Source: Arthrobacter sp. C2
GTDB lineage: Bacteria; Actinomycetota; Actinomycetes; Actinomycetales; Micrococcaceae
Direction: 5' to 3'
Length of the DNA: 64,000 nucleotides
NCBI GenBank assembly: GCA_024207135.1
Contig: CP042428.1
Location: 4,402,001-4,466,000 of the forward strand
The notes under the pieces were generated by a model that saw nothing but the letters and a program-made list of their open reading frames with translations, searched no databases and was not told the DNA's origin. The number at the start of each line of letters is the position of its first letter. Position 1 is the stretch's first letter. The translations under genes and the position numbers were made by a program. This document shows, piece by piece, positions 1 through 8,569 of this stretch.

Positions 1-292
1 TCGCTGCCGTCATTGGACTGTCCCATCGCAGTTAGAGTGAACCGGTATACGCCGCTGAGGTCGCGAGTGAACGAGTACTCTCGCCAAGCGGAATGGCACG
101 CCATGCGGGACTTTCCTGAGCTTTCCACCGATCATCCCTCCAGATACCAAGCTTCCCTTTTTGTGGCCTGTGCGTCTTTGGTGAACTTTGCGGGATTACC
201 GCACTATTCGCTTTGCAGCGCCCCAGATGATGAAACAATTCAATGATCAACCAAAGTTCGCCGGAAGATGACGCGATCGATCAGGAGACTCC
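1..292. other. No supported gene
   Basis: This stretch holds only a 77-codon plus-strand frame (13..246). Its translation has no recognisable domain and no clear ribosome binding site. The last 15 bases carry the Shine-Dalgarno sequence CAGGAG for the YceI-like gene that follows. I see no convincing terminator or RNA gene. Confidence 0.4.
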
Positions 293-1042
293 ATGGCCGA
301 CCAGCCCGCATCGCCCCATCCCAAGAACAACGCCCGGAAGAAAAGACCGAGGTGGATCATCGCCATTGCGGTCGCGGTGATCATCGCTGGTGTATTCATT
401 GGCAGCCGCATCTACGCCGCCAACGTCTCCGCCCAGGCCGATGCCGTTCCGACTTTGTCTGCGATGCCAAGCAGCGCGGCGTCCAATGGTGCGGGGGACG
501 CGAGCGCGGCATCAACATCTGCCGACCGTGACGGGACTTGGACCGTAGGTTCCGGATCCTTCGCCGGGTACAGGCTCAACGAGGTACTCAACGGTGCAGA
601 CGTGACCGTCACGGGACGCACCGAAGACGTCGGCGGCTCATTGACCGTCGAAGACGATCGGCTCACGGCCGCGGATCTCGTCCTCAAGGTGGAAACCATC
701 ACCACGGACTCAGGCCGGCGCGATCAGTACTTCCGCACCTCGGCGATCGATACGTCGCGATTCCCCGAGGCGAGATTCACGCTGACCGAGCCCGTCGACG
801 TGTCCGCAACGCTCGAGGGGGAGACCCGGACAATCCCCATCACCGGTGATTTGACGCTCAACGGCCAGACCGTGTCCGTCGAGGCCAACGTACAGAGTGC
901 TTTCAGCGACGGAGCTGCGAAACTGGTTGGCCAGATACCCACGACCTGGGCGGAATTCGGCGTCGAAGCGCCGAACTTGGGCTTTGTTGCCGTGGAGGAT
1001 TCCGGATTCATCGAGTTCTCGCTGGAAGTCACCCAGGGCTAG
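293..1042 (+). CDS. YceI family protein, membrane-anchored
   Basis: The 249-residue product has a basic N-terminus followed by one hydrophobic segment (about residues 21-43), then a low-complexity Ala/Ser linker. From about residue 82 onward it is a YceI-like lipocalin-fold domain, starting at WTVGSGSFAGYRLNE and containing the family hallmarks SRFPEARFTLTEPV and ITGDLTLNG. YceI proteins bind isoprenoid-type lipids in a beta-barrel. Here the domain should sit outside the membrane on an uncleaved anchor. The ATG at 293 follows CAGGAGACTCC, a good ribosome binding site. The ligand cannot be told from sequence. It is transcribed alone; the next gene is convergent. Confidence 0.88.
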   Translation: MADQPASPHPKNNARKKRPRWIIAIAVAVIIAGVFIGSRIYAANVSAQADAVPTLSAMPSSAASNGAGDASAASTSADRDGTWTVGSGSFAGYRLNEVLNGADVTVTGRTEDVGGSLTVEDDRLTAADLVLKVETITTDSGRRDQYFRTSAIDTSRFPEARFTLTEPVDVSATLEGETRTIPITGDLTLNGQTVSVEANVQSAFSDGAAKLVGQIPTTWAEFGVEAPNLGFVAVEDSGFIEFSLEVTQG

Positions 1043-1094
1043 GAATCGCATCGTGCCGGGAGGGAACCGGCCACGATGGCCTTGGCAAGGATGG

Positions 1095-2084
1095 TCATCG
1101 AGGCTTCGCCAGGATTTCCCTTTCCGGCGATTGAGACGTCATCCCTGGCCGTTTCCGATCCGCGAATACGCGGCGGTAACTGGAAGGCGTGGTGTTGAAT
1201 TCACGGGTGAAATGCAGCCTGAAGTTGGCCGAGGTTCCCAAGCCGGTCCGGGCGGCAATTGCCCCCACGGTCAGGTTGGTTGTTTCGAGCAGGCGGCATG
1301 CCTCCGTAAGCCGCTGGCTTGTCAGCCAGCGCATGGGTGTCATGCCGGCCACTGCCAGGAATTTTCGCGCAAAACTGCTCGACCCCCAGCCTGCGTGGGT
1401 TGCCATGTCGTGAACGCTCAACGGCTCGGCCAGGTGGTGAAGGGCCCAGCCGCACGTTTCGGCGAAATGGGTCAAGGGCGGGGCGACCGGGCGTTCGATG
1501 AACTGTGCCTGCCCTCCCTCGCGATGGGGTGCAACGACCATCCGCCGGGCGATGCGGTTGGCTGCCTCGGTGCCGTGGTCCGTCCTGACCAGGTGCAGGC
1601 ACAGGTCGATTCCGGCCGCGACGCCGGCGCTGGTGCTGACACCGCCCTCGTCGATGTACAGCACGCCGGCGTCGACGCAAACTTCCGGATGGAGGGTTTG
1701 CAGGTGTTCCGCGTTCCTCCAATGAGTGGTGGCGCGCTTTCCGTCCAGCAGCCCGGCGGCCGCCAGCGCAAACGCCCCCGTGCAGACGGATACCAATCGG
1801 GTTCCCTTCGCCGCGGCGCCGCGAAGGGCGCTGGAGACCTCGGGAGGCGGGTCGGTGAGCGGGCTGAATCCTGGCACCACGATGGTGTCGGCTGACAGAA
1901 GGGCTTCGAGACCTTCGGCCGCGTGGATGGCGTAGCCCGTCGTGGTCTTGACCAATCCGGGTTCTGGGGCGCACACCGCGAACGAGTACAGCTGGCGCTC
2001 ATCCTCGTGGCCGAATACCTGCGCCGGGATGGCCAGGTCAAAAGCGACGACATCCGGCAGGGCCAGTGCAACGACACGGTGCAT
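1095..2084 (-). CDS. GlxA family transcriptional regulator (DJ-1/PfpI + AraC HTH)
   Basis: The 329-residue product has an N-terminal DJ-1/PfpI-like domain (about 1-175) with the nucleophile-elbow-like stretch LVSVCTGAFALAAAGLLDG. A C-terminal AraC/XylS double helix-turn-helix follows (about 215-320; MATHAGWGSSSFARKF and IAARTGLGTSANFRLHF). This is the architecture of GlxA/FtrA-type regulators, in which the amidotransferase-like domain senses a ligand and is not usually an enzyme. Targets are unknown. It faces the YceI gene convergently and is divergent from the alpha/beta hydrolase at 2199, which is a plausible target. No strong Shine-Dalgarno is visible before 2084. Confidence 0.9.
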   Translation of the reverse strand: MHRVVALALPDVVAFDLAIPAQVFGHEDERQLYSFAVCAPEPGLVKTTTGYAIHAAEGLEALLSADTIVVPGFSPLTDPPPEVSSALRGAAAKGTRLVSVCTGAFALAAAGLLDGKRATTHWRNAEHLQTLHPEVCVDAGVLYIDEGGVSTSAGVAAGIDLCLHLVRTDHGTEAANRIARRMVVAPHREGGQAQFIERPVAPPLTHFAETCGWALHHLAEPLSVHDMATHAGWGSSSFARKFLAVAGMTPMRWLTSQRLTEACRLLETTNLTVGAIAARTGLGTSANFRLHFTREFNTTPSSYRRVFADRKRPGMTSQSPEREILAKPR

Positions 2085-2198
2085 ATGGCCACTGTACGCC
2101 GGGCCGTCGAGACGGGAGCCTTGATAGCTGCAGGATCCTTTTCATACTGGTCATTTTTGCCGCTCCCGCCAGCTGCCCAGGCTGGGGAGACTTGAATC

Positions 2199-3677
2199 AT
2201 GATCAACCTAGGAACTTCAGCCACTTCCGCACAGTCGGATTTACCGCCTGCAAAACCACGCCTGCCCTTGGCCGCCCGGAACTCGACACGAGGGGGCAAC
2301 GGCCGCAGCAGCACTCCCTTTTCCCCCGAACAACCGGTAGGCGGACACCAGCCGACTGCCATCCCCGAGAGCCGCCGATCCGAGGACGAAGACCGTCTTC
2401 CGCGTACTGGCCCAATGCGCAGGGGACCTATCGCTTGGATCGTGGCCGGATCCTTGATCGCAGGCGTCCTCGCCGCCGTGCTGCTGGCCACCGCCTCGAT
2501 CATTCCGGCCACCGAAAGCAGCATGGTCGGCGCAGTGCTGTCGGGGCTTGCCCTGGGCTGGGCGATGTTGGCTGTGCTTTCGTTAAAATTCACGGACCAG
2601 CCGCAGAAGTGGGCGGTGGTCCCGGCTTCGATCATGGGCCTGGGCGGTCTGCTTTTGCTGGTGTTCGGATCCCCGATGCGCGAAGCGCTTGCCTGGGCAT
2701 GGCCACCGGCCGTGCTGTCCGCGGCGGTGTGGATTTTCCTCCAAGCCCGTCGGCAGCTACGCAGCCGAATCGGGCGTATGATGCTCTACCCGGTGATCGC
2801 ACTGCTGGCCCTGGCCTCGTTGGGCAGTGGCTATGAAACGGTGCGCGCAGTGGTTGATGCAGGGGCTTCGCCGGTCCAGGGACAGTTGGTCGACGTGGGC
2901 GGACACCGCTTGTACTTGAACTGCACCGGCTCGGGCAGTCCAACCGTCGTGCTTGAACCGGGCGCCGGCCTCATGTCATCGGATCTCGCATTGGTCGCAC
3001 CGCATGTAGCCGCTGCGACGCGGGTGTGCGTCTACGACCGGGCCGGGAAGGGATGGAGCGAACCGGCGGCCACCCCGCAGGATGGTGCGCAGGTCGCGAC
3101 CGACCTCCACACCCTGCTGCAGCGGGGGAACGTTCCGGGACCGTACGTGCTGGCCGGGCATTCGTTCGGCGGCCTGTATGCACTGACTTTCGCGGCCCGC
3201 TACCCGCACGAAACGGCGGGACTGGTGCTGGTGGACTCGACCGCACCGGCCTCGAAACAGGAATCGGTGCAGGCTACCCGCCCCGGCTCCGAGACCACCA
3301 TGAACCGTCTCTCCGCGCTGGTGGCGGGCGCTTCCAGACTCGGCCTCGGCCGATTGTCCGACGGGGCAACCGCGAGCCAGGCACGAAGCACGATCGACGA
3401 ATACATCCGCGCGGGATCCTCGGCGCAGCAGGCCGCAGCCCTGACGGACTTCGCCGACAAGCCGCTGGTCGTGCTGACGGCAGGCACAGGCAGTGCGACC
3501 ACTTGGGCCGCTTCGCAGGAAGCCCTTGCCTCGCTGTCGACCAACAGCCGGCACCGTGTCATCGACGGGGCCACCCATACGTCGCTGCTCTCGGACCGGG
3601 AGGACGCGGCCACGACCGCCCGCGGGATCCTCGACGTCGTCTCCGCAGTGCGGACCGCAAGCCGCTTGATCCCGTAG
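2199..3677 (+). CDS. Membrane-anchored alpha/beta hydrolase
   Basis: The 492-residue product starts with about 70 hydrophilic, probably disordered residues. Five or so hydrophobic segments follow (about 78-215), and then an alpha/beta-hydrolase domain from about residue 230 (GQLVDVGGHRLYLNCTGSGS). The serine nucleophile elbow reads AGHSFGGLYAL. A late Asp (LVVLTAG region) and a His (DGATHTSLLSD) can complete the triad. The domain is expected on one face of the membrane. The substrate is not evident. The ATG at 2199 follows GGGGAGACTTGAATC; an internal ATG at MRRGPIAWIVAG, just before the first membrane segment, is an alternative start. Divergent GlxA-type regulator upstream. Confidence 0.85.
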   Translation: MINLGTSATSAQSDLPPAKPRLPLAARNSTRGGNGRSSTPFSPEQPVGGHQPTAIPESRRSEDEDRLPRTGPMRRGPIAWIVAGSLIAGVLAAVLLATASIIPATESSMVGAVLSGLALGWAMLAVLSLKFTDQPQKWAVVPASIMGLGGLLLLVFGSPMREALAWAWPPAVLSAAVWIFLQARRQLRSRIGRMMLYPVIALLALASLGSGYETVRAVVDAGASPVQGQLVDVGGHRLYLNCTGSGSPTVVLEPGAGLMSSDLALVAPHVAAATRVCVYDRAGKGWSEPAATPQDGAQVATDLHTLLQRGNVPGPYVLAGHSFGGLYALTFAARYPHETAGLVLVDSTAPASKQESVQATRPGSETTMNRLSALVAGASRLGLGRLSDGATASQARSTIDEYIRAGSSAQQAAALTDFADKPLVVLTAGTGSATTWAASQEALASLSTNSRHRVIDGATHTSLLSDREDAATTARGILDVVSAVRTASRLIP

Positions 3678-3883
3678 GACGAAGGAGCCCAGCGGCTCGC
3701 CGAAGGGTCGCGGGCGTGGTCCCGGGATTTCTCCCAAACCGGCAATCCGTGGTAGCTCTCGGCTTTTAACCGTGACGATAGACATATCGACACATGGCTC
3801 CGCACCAAGCACGACAACGAAAACTGACGGACCGCCGGCGGTACCGTTGACATCGGAATGCCCGATCTGGCGGGAGACAGCAA

Positions 3884-3917
3884 CTGGCGGCCACCCCAAC
3901 GATGGGGCGGCCGCCAG
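3884..3917 (-). terminator. Hairpin terminator of the decayed DJ-1 copy
   Basis: A 14-bp inverted repeat (CTGGCGGCCACCCC / GGGGCGGCCGCCAG, one G-U pair) with a 6-base loop. The same kind of hairpin stands directly after the two other copies of this gene (19730..19762 and 40075..40100), which is why I assign it to the minus-strand remnant beside it. Confidence 0.6.
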
Positions 3918-3935
3918 AATCGGTGAGCTGTTGGA

Positions 3936-4075
3936 GTCAGTGTTCGGTGTGTGTCGGCGGCCTTTTCCGCAACGTTCTCGGCGCGCAGGGCCTCGACCTC
4001 GTCAAGCTCGAGTGCCTTCTCCTGGTGCATGACTCCGGCCGGGAACTTCTCCATCGCCTTGGCCGTGTGGGCAAG
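3936..4075 (-). pseudogene. Remnant of the 3' end of a DJ-1/PfpI family gene
   Basis: Read on the minus strand, the segment encodes MEKFPAGVMHQEKALELDE followed by EALRAENVAEKAADTH. This aligns with the C-terminal charged tail (MEKLLAEVIHQEKVEEHDE, ALRAEKDAEKAAKKAAEAH) of the intact gene at 40123..40902. Only about 45 codons survive. The N-terminal catalytic part is absent, and the sequence before it (4080-4130) no longer matches. It is the most decayed of three copies in the window and keeps its downstream hairpin. Confidence 0.75.
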
Positions 4076-4133
4076 AACGAACGGCCTCCTGTCTGGAACG
4101 GCCCTCAGCACGATGGTTGGCCGGAATGCTCGT

Positions 4134-5246
4134 CTATTCGTCACCGTCGTTGATTGCCAGGCGCTTATAGAGGCCGCGCCCATTTTGGTAGGGCCATATT
4201 CCGTCATGATGCATCCGACCCACAATGATGCCCGGGCAAACACCTATGGCAGCGGCAAACTCTCTAACTTCTTGAAGCGAACGAAGACTGCCGAGGCGTT
4301 TGGCCATTCCCGGCTTGATCAAATAATCGGAAGCAAAGCCATCGGCTTCGGCCTCCAATATCGATCCGCCGTCGCCGTCCTGATTCTGAATGAAAAGTTC
4401 GTTGTGAGGATGATGTAAGACATGGCCGAACTCGTGGAACAGCGTAAACCAAAATTTCCCGTCATCAGCTCCTCGCGTGGTCAGGGTGATGACTGGATGG
4501 CCGCCAATCCACTGGGTCGCCCCATAAGCGCGGATGCCTTTGACTTCGCTCTTGTAGATGAGACGGATCCCAACGTCCCCCAGCATCTGCGGAATGAGTG
4601 AACCGTACTCTTCGGGAGATTTAAGTGACAGTGCGCGAATTTCAGGTAGCAACTCGAGGAATGCTTCTCTGTTGTAACGGCTCTCCAACTCGTCTAGGCT
4701 GGCGAGCTCGAGCTCAATGAGCCTAAGCCATACCTGCACGGCAGCGGGGTCCACAGGGTGTGCAGCGTCTTGGCGAAATGCGGCTAGTGGCTGGGCTCGC
4801 GACTTTAAGCCTTCTAAAGAACCAACTGCGAAGAATCCCATGAGCTGCATGAGTAGAATCCCTGGCCGACGCATAGTCTCCGTGATGATGCCCATCTGTC
4901 GGAGTTCCTTGACCGGAAATAGTGCTGCTACGTCCTTCTCGGCCGCGAGTTCGGCTTCAAGACCAAGACGCGCGATATCAGCGCGATACGTTGCTTCGTA
5001 ACTGAGCCAGATCCTTGCCGGAACGCCAGTGACAAGCTCCAATTTCATGGCGACAGTCTCAGTGAGGCGCGCGCCAGCTATCAACTTACTTACATGCTTT
5101 GGCGATACATTTAGTCGGCGTGCCAGCTCGGCCTGCGACATATTGTTTTCTTCGAGCCATTCCTCGATGAATTCACCGGTTGGGACGGCATAGTCGGAAT
5201 CGGCCGATACATAGTCAGTCACCTTGCCCTCCTCGTTGTTATCCAT
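4134..5246 (-). CDS. HigA-type antitoxin with ImmA/IrrE metallopeptidase domain
   Basis: The 370-residue product begins with a HigA-like XRE helix-turn-helix (about 25-85; MSQAELARRLNVSPKHVSKL, then LELVTGVPARIWLSYEATY). It ends in an ImmA/IrrE (DUF955) domain with the zinc-protease motif HEFGHVLHH and a downstream EAEADGFASDYL glutamate. Such fused antitoxins bind operator DNA and may cleave a partner protein. I chose the ATG at 5246 (MDNNEE) over the longer frame from 5279 because it overlaps the stop of the upstream toxin frame by 8 bases (ATGGATAA), the usual coupling in higBA operons. The toxin frame is shifted, so this may now be an orphan. Confidence 0.88.
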   Translation of the reverse strand: MDNNEEGKVTDYVSADSDYAVPTGEFIEEWLEENNMSQAELARRLNVSPKHVSKLIAGARLTETVAMKLELVTGVPARIWLSYEATYRADIARLGLEAELAAEKDVAALFPVKELRQMGIITETMRRPGILLMQLMGFFAVGSLEGLKSRAQPLAAFRQDAAHPVDPAAVQVWLRLIELELASLDELESRYNREAFLELLPEIRALSLKSPEEYGSLIPQMLGDVGIRLIYKSEVKGIRAYGATQWIGGHPVITLTTRGADDGKFWFTLFHEFGHVLHHPHNELFIQNQDGDGGSILEAEADGFASDYLIKPGMAKRLGSLRSLQEVREFAAAIGVCPGIIVGRMHHDGIWPYQNGRGLYKRLAINDGDE

Positions 5247-5543
5247 CGTGGTAATCCTCGATACTTTCAAGCCGAGCAATCAGTCCGTTCGGGCTGCTGC
5301 TGTCAAAGGTCACTATTAACCGCCAACCTCCCTGGAGGCTGGCTGCGAACTCGCCCTTACGGTCTCCTTTGAGGGGATGCCAGTTTCCGGGTCCCTGAAA
5401 GAGGTCATCGATGGCTATGGCGGACTCGACCTGCTTTATTCGTCGCTGAGATATTTGACGCAGACATCGCCAAGCACTTTGGTTGCTTCTCGATTATTTG
5501 TGCATAGTTTCGCTACTTCGGGCGTCTGATAGAGCAACTTCAA
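5239..5543 (-). pseudogene. HigB/RelE-family toxin, frameshifted
   Basis: A TTG start at 5543, preceded by GAGGGATTATC, opens MKLLYQTPEVAKLCTNNREA... and continues to VKYLS, then hits a stop (SDE*). In the frame one base back, the sequence continues as QRRIKQVESA... DLFQGPGNWHPLKGDRKGEF... GGWRLIVTFDSS, ending IEDYHDG* at 5239. Joined, the two parts make about 103 residues. The core WHPLKGDRKGEFA...GWRLIV is typical of HigB/RelE ribosome-dependent mRNA interferases. The junction is near 5450. No slippery heptamer is obvious, so I read it as a one-base mutation (or a sequencing error). The HigA-ImmA gene follows with an 8-base overlap. Confidence 0.75.
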
Positions 5544-5555
5544 GATAATCCCTCG

Positions 5556-5570
5556 TTACCTATCAGGTAA
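5556..5570. promoter_or_regulatory. Palindromic operator of the higBA locus
   Basis: TTACCTATCAGGTAA is a perfect 6-bp inverted repeat with a 3-base spacer, 13 bases upstream of the toxin TTG start. HigA antitoxins bind such short palindromes to repress their own operon. The position just upstream of the ribosome binding site fits autoregulation. Confidence 0.6.
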
Positions 5571-5597
5571 TAGCATGGCACAATTTTCTGGTTCACA

Positions 5598-6893
5598 CTA
5601 TACCCTGAGGCCTCGCTGAAGCGTGATGAGGCTGACATGGGATGCTTGGACACCGGTACCCCATTGGCAATTTTGCCCTTCCATAACTTCATCCGGATTC
5701 GTCAGCGAGTGCTTGCGGACGTTGAAGTAATGGTTGGTCAGGTCGAGCACCAGACAGAAGGCGAACCTTGGCCACGTCTCACAGATGCGGTTTTCGCACC
5801 GTCCCCGGGCGCGGTGCCGGGCATCAAGGAACGCGACGTTCCAGCGCGGGGCGTTGGTCAGGAACGCGGTCACCCGGTGCCCGTCGACGTCGAAGATGGA
5901 GGCCTGGGCCCCGGGATGCAAGGGTTCGGCCCGGAGATACAGACGGGTTCCTGCCGGGTAGCCATGCAGCTTGATGACCTTCGTTGCATCGATGACCCAC
6001 GCGTCGCGGCGTTCGTACCCGTCCTGCTCAATGACCCGCTCCCAGAGGTCCTTGTCATTGATCCAGTGGACGAAGCGCTCGTTGGGAACCGGCAGGGTGT
6101 AGGAGGTGGAGAACTGCAGTCCCAGGGAGTGCAGGTGGTTCAGGAACTCGCGAGACGCCCCGGCGCTGTCGGTGCGCACCAGGATCCTGTCGGCATGCAG
6201 TTTCCCGTGCTCGTCGCGCATCGAGTCGGGCAGCTGGGCCAGGGCCTTGTCGAGCACACGGATGTGGTCCTTGGCGCTGTTGGCACCCTGGTTGCCGGCC
6301 CGCAGTTCCGCGGCCAGGACCTCTCCGGTGCCGTTTCCCCTGCCGTAGTCGAGGCTGGCAACGAACGGGGAATGCCCGAAACCGCGCTTGTAATGGCCGG
6401 TGGCCAATTCCTTCTCGGAATGCGCGTCCACGAGGGTGGCGTCAAGGTCGATGATCAGCGGGTCCAGCCTGGTGGCCAGGGTGGCGGGGTTCCGTGGGCC
6501 GGCGGCCTCCCAGATCCTGGAGCGCAGGGCCTTGGCGACCGCGGCGAAGCCCAAGGTGAAGGCCTCGGGCTCCTCGGTGGCTCGTTCCACGAAGCGGGAG
6601 ACCGTCGCGTTGGAGGCGACGGGGCCGAACAGGTCCGGGCTGTCGCGCAGGGTGTCGAGGTCCGAGACGTGTTCGCCGCCGTCGGGGAGCATCACCGCCA
6701 GGGAGCCGAGGACCCGTCCCGGGCGGTGGGTGGCCGTCTCGGGAACGAACCCGGCCAGTTGCTCTTCGCACAGGGCGCCGAAGCCGGTCGCGTCCAGGAA
6801 GGAGGTGAGCACGTTCAGGCCGGCGTGGGAAACCAGCGACTGGCCGGTCGGGGCTGCCGGGAGGGACGGGAAAACACGGGTATCGTTAAGCAT
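5598..6893 (-). CDS. IS1380 family transposase, 3' truncated, chimeric tail
   Basis: A 431-codon frame. Residues 1 to about 370 are an IS1380-type DDE transposase. Visible are the first Asp in LIIDLDATLVDAHSEKE, the second in VRTDSAGASREF, and the Glu in RGRCENRI. After CENRI the family normally continues with a conserved C-terminal helix region. Here the frame passes directly into 61 codons derived from an APC permease. The catalytic residues are present but the natural C-terminus is lost, so activity is doubtful. Confidence 0.85.
   Translation of the reverse strand: MLNDTRVFPSLPAAPTGQSLVSHAGLNVLTSFLDATGFGALCEEQLAGFVPETATHRPGRVLGSLAVMLPDGGEHVSDLDTLRDSPDLFGPVASNATVSRFVERATEEPEAFTLGFAAVAKALRSRIWEAAGPRNPATLATRLDPLIIDLDATLVDAHSEKELATGHYKRGFGHSPFVASLDYGRGNGTGEVLAAELRAGNQGANSAKDHIRVLDKALAQLPDSMRDEHGKLHADRILVRTDSAGASREFLNHLHSLGLQFSTSYTLPVPNERFVHWINDKDLWERVIEQDGYERRDAWVIDATKVIKLHGYPAGTRLYLRAEPLHPGAQASIFDVDGHRVTAFLTNAPRWNVAFLDARHRARGRCENRICETWPRFAFCLVLDLTNHYFNVRKHSLTNPDEVMEGQNCQWGTGVQASHVSLITLQRGLRV
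5640..5783 (-). pseudogene. C-terminal remnant of an APC amino-acid permease
   Basis: On the minus strand this reads TWPRFAFCLVLDLTNHYFNV, then RKHSLTNPDEVM. This parallels TWLRFVVWLVIGLTIYFTYG and RKHSLMNPDSPR at the end of the permease copy at 61754..63187, and the DNA is also alignable. Nothing upstream of the last membrane helix remains. It is fused in frame to the truncated IS1380 transposase, so the mobile element end or a later deletion lies inside the old permease gene. Confidence 0.7.
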
Positions 6894-6977
6894 CGAAAAG
6901 GTGAGCCCTGTTCTGGTGGATAAAAAGGTGTGGTACCTCTATTTTCCCAGATCAGCTCACCTTTTCGACGTTATAGG
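5784..6977 (-). mobile_element. IS1380 family insertion sequence, one end missing
   Basis: The element is marked by the transposase and by the right-hand terminal sequence reading inward CCTATAACGTCGAAAAGGTG (ending at 6977). The matching left terminal repeat is not found; transposase homology stops at about 5784, where the permease remnant begins. The left part of the element has therefore been deleted. On the right it borders a SelO fragment, so both flanks are broken genes. Confidence 0.75.
6893..6968. repeat. Inverted repeat across the IS1380 promoter region
   Basis: TCGAAAAGGTGAGC (6893-6906) is repeated inverted as GCTCACCTTTTCGA (6955-6968), a perfect 14-bp match separated by 48 bases, between the IS terminus and the transposase start. 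The outer arm coincides with the IS terminal repeat. A transcript entering from outside would fold here and could mask the transposase start. Confidence 0.65.
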
Positions 6978-7032
6978 CACTTAATGACGCCCCGCTTCAT
7001 GAAAAGGCCGGGCTAGGCGGGGTGACGGCCGG

Positions 7033-7215
7033 GCGCTCCTGCTCGGCGAGATTGCCGATGCCGAGGGCCGTCTTCGGGACATCCAGCTCAAGGGCTCGGG
7101 GCGAACGCCGTTTGCCCGCGGCGGCGACGGATTTGCCACGGTCGGTCCGATGCTCCGTCAATACCTGGTCAGCGAGGCGATGCACGCCCTGGGCATTCCC
7201 ACCATGCGCTCCCTG
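7033..7215 (+). pseudogene. Internal fragment of SelO/YdiU family protein-AMPylase gene
   Basis: The plus frame reads [40 protein letters not shown] and [20 protein letters not shown]. This is the conserved core of SelO (YdiU) pseudokinases, compare the family pattern LKGSGxTPFSRxGDGRA...ESxxSEAMHxLGIPTTR. About 60 codons survive. The upstream part is cut off next to the IS1380 end, and downstream the frame loses similarity at about 7215. No start or stop belongs to it. Confidence 0.75.
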
Positions 7216-7342
7216 CAGTGCCGCACCCGTTTCCCCCGTCGCTGCCCGACTCGCCCGCATATACTCGGAACATGCCAAATATGCGCCTTGACCGAGCCTT
7301 CCACGACCAGTCGTCCGCCCTCGAGCAGCACCGGGGCGCTCT

Positions 7343-8365
7343 GTGAGCGGCGGCCTCGTCGCCCTGCTGGACGATGTCGCGGCCCTGGCCCGCATCGCGG
7401 CCGCCTCGGTGGACGACGTCGCCGCCGGAGCCGCGAAGGCGGGAGCCAAGGCCGCCGGGGTGGTCATCGACGATGCCGCCGTCACCCCGCAGTACGTTTC
7501 CGGTGCCGACCCCTCCCGTGAACTGCCCATGATCAAGAAGATCTTTTGGGGTTCACTGCGCAACAAGCTGCTGGTCATCCTGCCGGCGCTGTTGCTGGTC
7601 AGCGCATTCCTCCCGGGGATCATTCCGTTCATCCTCATGGCCGGTGGCACCTACCTCTGCTACGAGGGCGCCGAAAAGGTGTGGCACAAGCTCCGCGGAC
7701 ACCATGAGGCGGAAAAGTCCCCGGCGGTCGACCGCGGCCCGTTGGCGGAGGCCAAGGTCATCAAGGGCGCCATCACGACCGACTTCATCCTCTCCTGCGA
7801 GATCATGGTGATCTCCATGAACGAGGTGGCCACCGAGTCACTGCTCTCGCGGGCCATCATCCTTATCGTCGTGGCGCTCGCCATCACGGTGCTCGTGTAC
7901 GGGGCCGTGGGGCTGATTGTGAAGATGGACGACATCGGCCTGCACCTGGCCACCAAGGACTCCGCGGGCGCAAAGCGCTTCGGCGAGGCGCTTGTCAAGG
8001 GCATGCCCGCCGTGCTGGCCGCAATCACCTTTGTCGGGACGATCGCCATGTTGTGGGTGGGTGGCCACATCATGCTGCAGGGTGCCTACGACCTCGGGTG
8101 GCATGCACCCTACGACCTGGTCCATGTCCTGGAGAAGCCTTTCGCTTCGATCCCCGCGGTGGGCGGCTTCCTGGCCTGGCTCGTGAACACCCTGTGCTCG
8201 GCCATCCTCGGAATCATCTGGGGCAGCGTCGTCATGGCCATTGTGCACCCGCTGCTCAAGGCGCTGCCGTTCGGCAAGGCGAAGGGCGGACACGAGGAAG
8301 GCGACCTCAGGGCGGAAATCGCCGGGTACCGGCCCGGGAAGGCCAACGTCGATCCCGCCCCGTGA
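7343..8365 (+). CDS. DUF808 family membrane protein
   Basis: The 340-residue product starts at a GTG with the family's typical opening [26 protein letters not shown]. It has several hydrophobic segments (about 68-100, 165-195, 220-245, 270-305), matching the DUF808 (E. coli YedI-like) inner-membrane family. The function of the family is not established. The GTG is chosen because the characteristic N-terminus begins exactly there. It follows the SelO remnant and is followed by an empty 200-base stretch. Confidence 0.88.
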   Translation: MSGGLVALLDDVAALARIAAASVDDVAAGAAKAGAKAAGVVIDDAAVTPQYVSGADPSRELPMIKKIFWGSLRNKLLVILPALLLVSAFLPGIIPFILMAGGTYLCYEGAEKVWHKLRGHHEAEKSPAVDRGPLAEAKVIKGAITTDFILSCEIMVISMNEVATESLLSRAIILIVVALAITVLVYGAVGLIVKMDDIGLHLATKDSAGAKRFGEALVKGMPAVLAAITFVGTIAMLWVGGHIMLQGAYDLGWHAPYDLVHVLEKPFASIPAVGGFLAWLVNTLCSAILGIIWGSVVMAIVHPLLKALPFGKAKGGHEEGDLRAEIAGYRPGKANVDPAP

Positions 8366-8569
8366 CCGGGGTGCCAAGGATGGTCTGCAGGCCGCACAGG
8401 GGACGCATTCCTGTGTCCTGCGCCGCAGGGGATCACATCGGGGGAGTTGCGCTGCCTGTCGGTGTGGCCTTCGATGGCGGATTTCCCTGCCTGTAGGGAT
8501 CTAGATGCTTCCCACCTGCGGCGTCCGTAGGACGACAGGTGCTTGGTCCCGTCGGCAACTGTTCTTTCC

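Noticed and set aside
13-246. 77-codon plus-strand frame at the window start
   Set aside because: No homology recognised, no ribosome binding site, and a similar-length frame on the other strand.
5430-5470. Programmed -1 frameshifting in the HigB-like toxin
   Set aside because: No X-XXY-YYZ slippery heptamer or clear downstream structure at the junction; a simple mutation is more likely.
5637-6923. 428-codon plus-strand frame opposite the IS1380 transposase
   Set aside because: Gly/Val/Gln-rich shadow; the minus strand has clear transposase motifs.
7272-7345. Short frame [20 protein letters not shown] before the DUF808 gene, considered as a SelO N-terminus
   Set aside because: Only a few residues resemble SelO, the order relative to the SelO core fragment would be inverted, and it ends after 24 codons.
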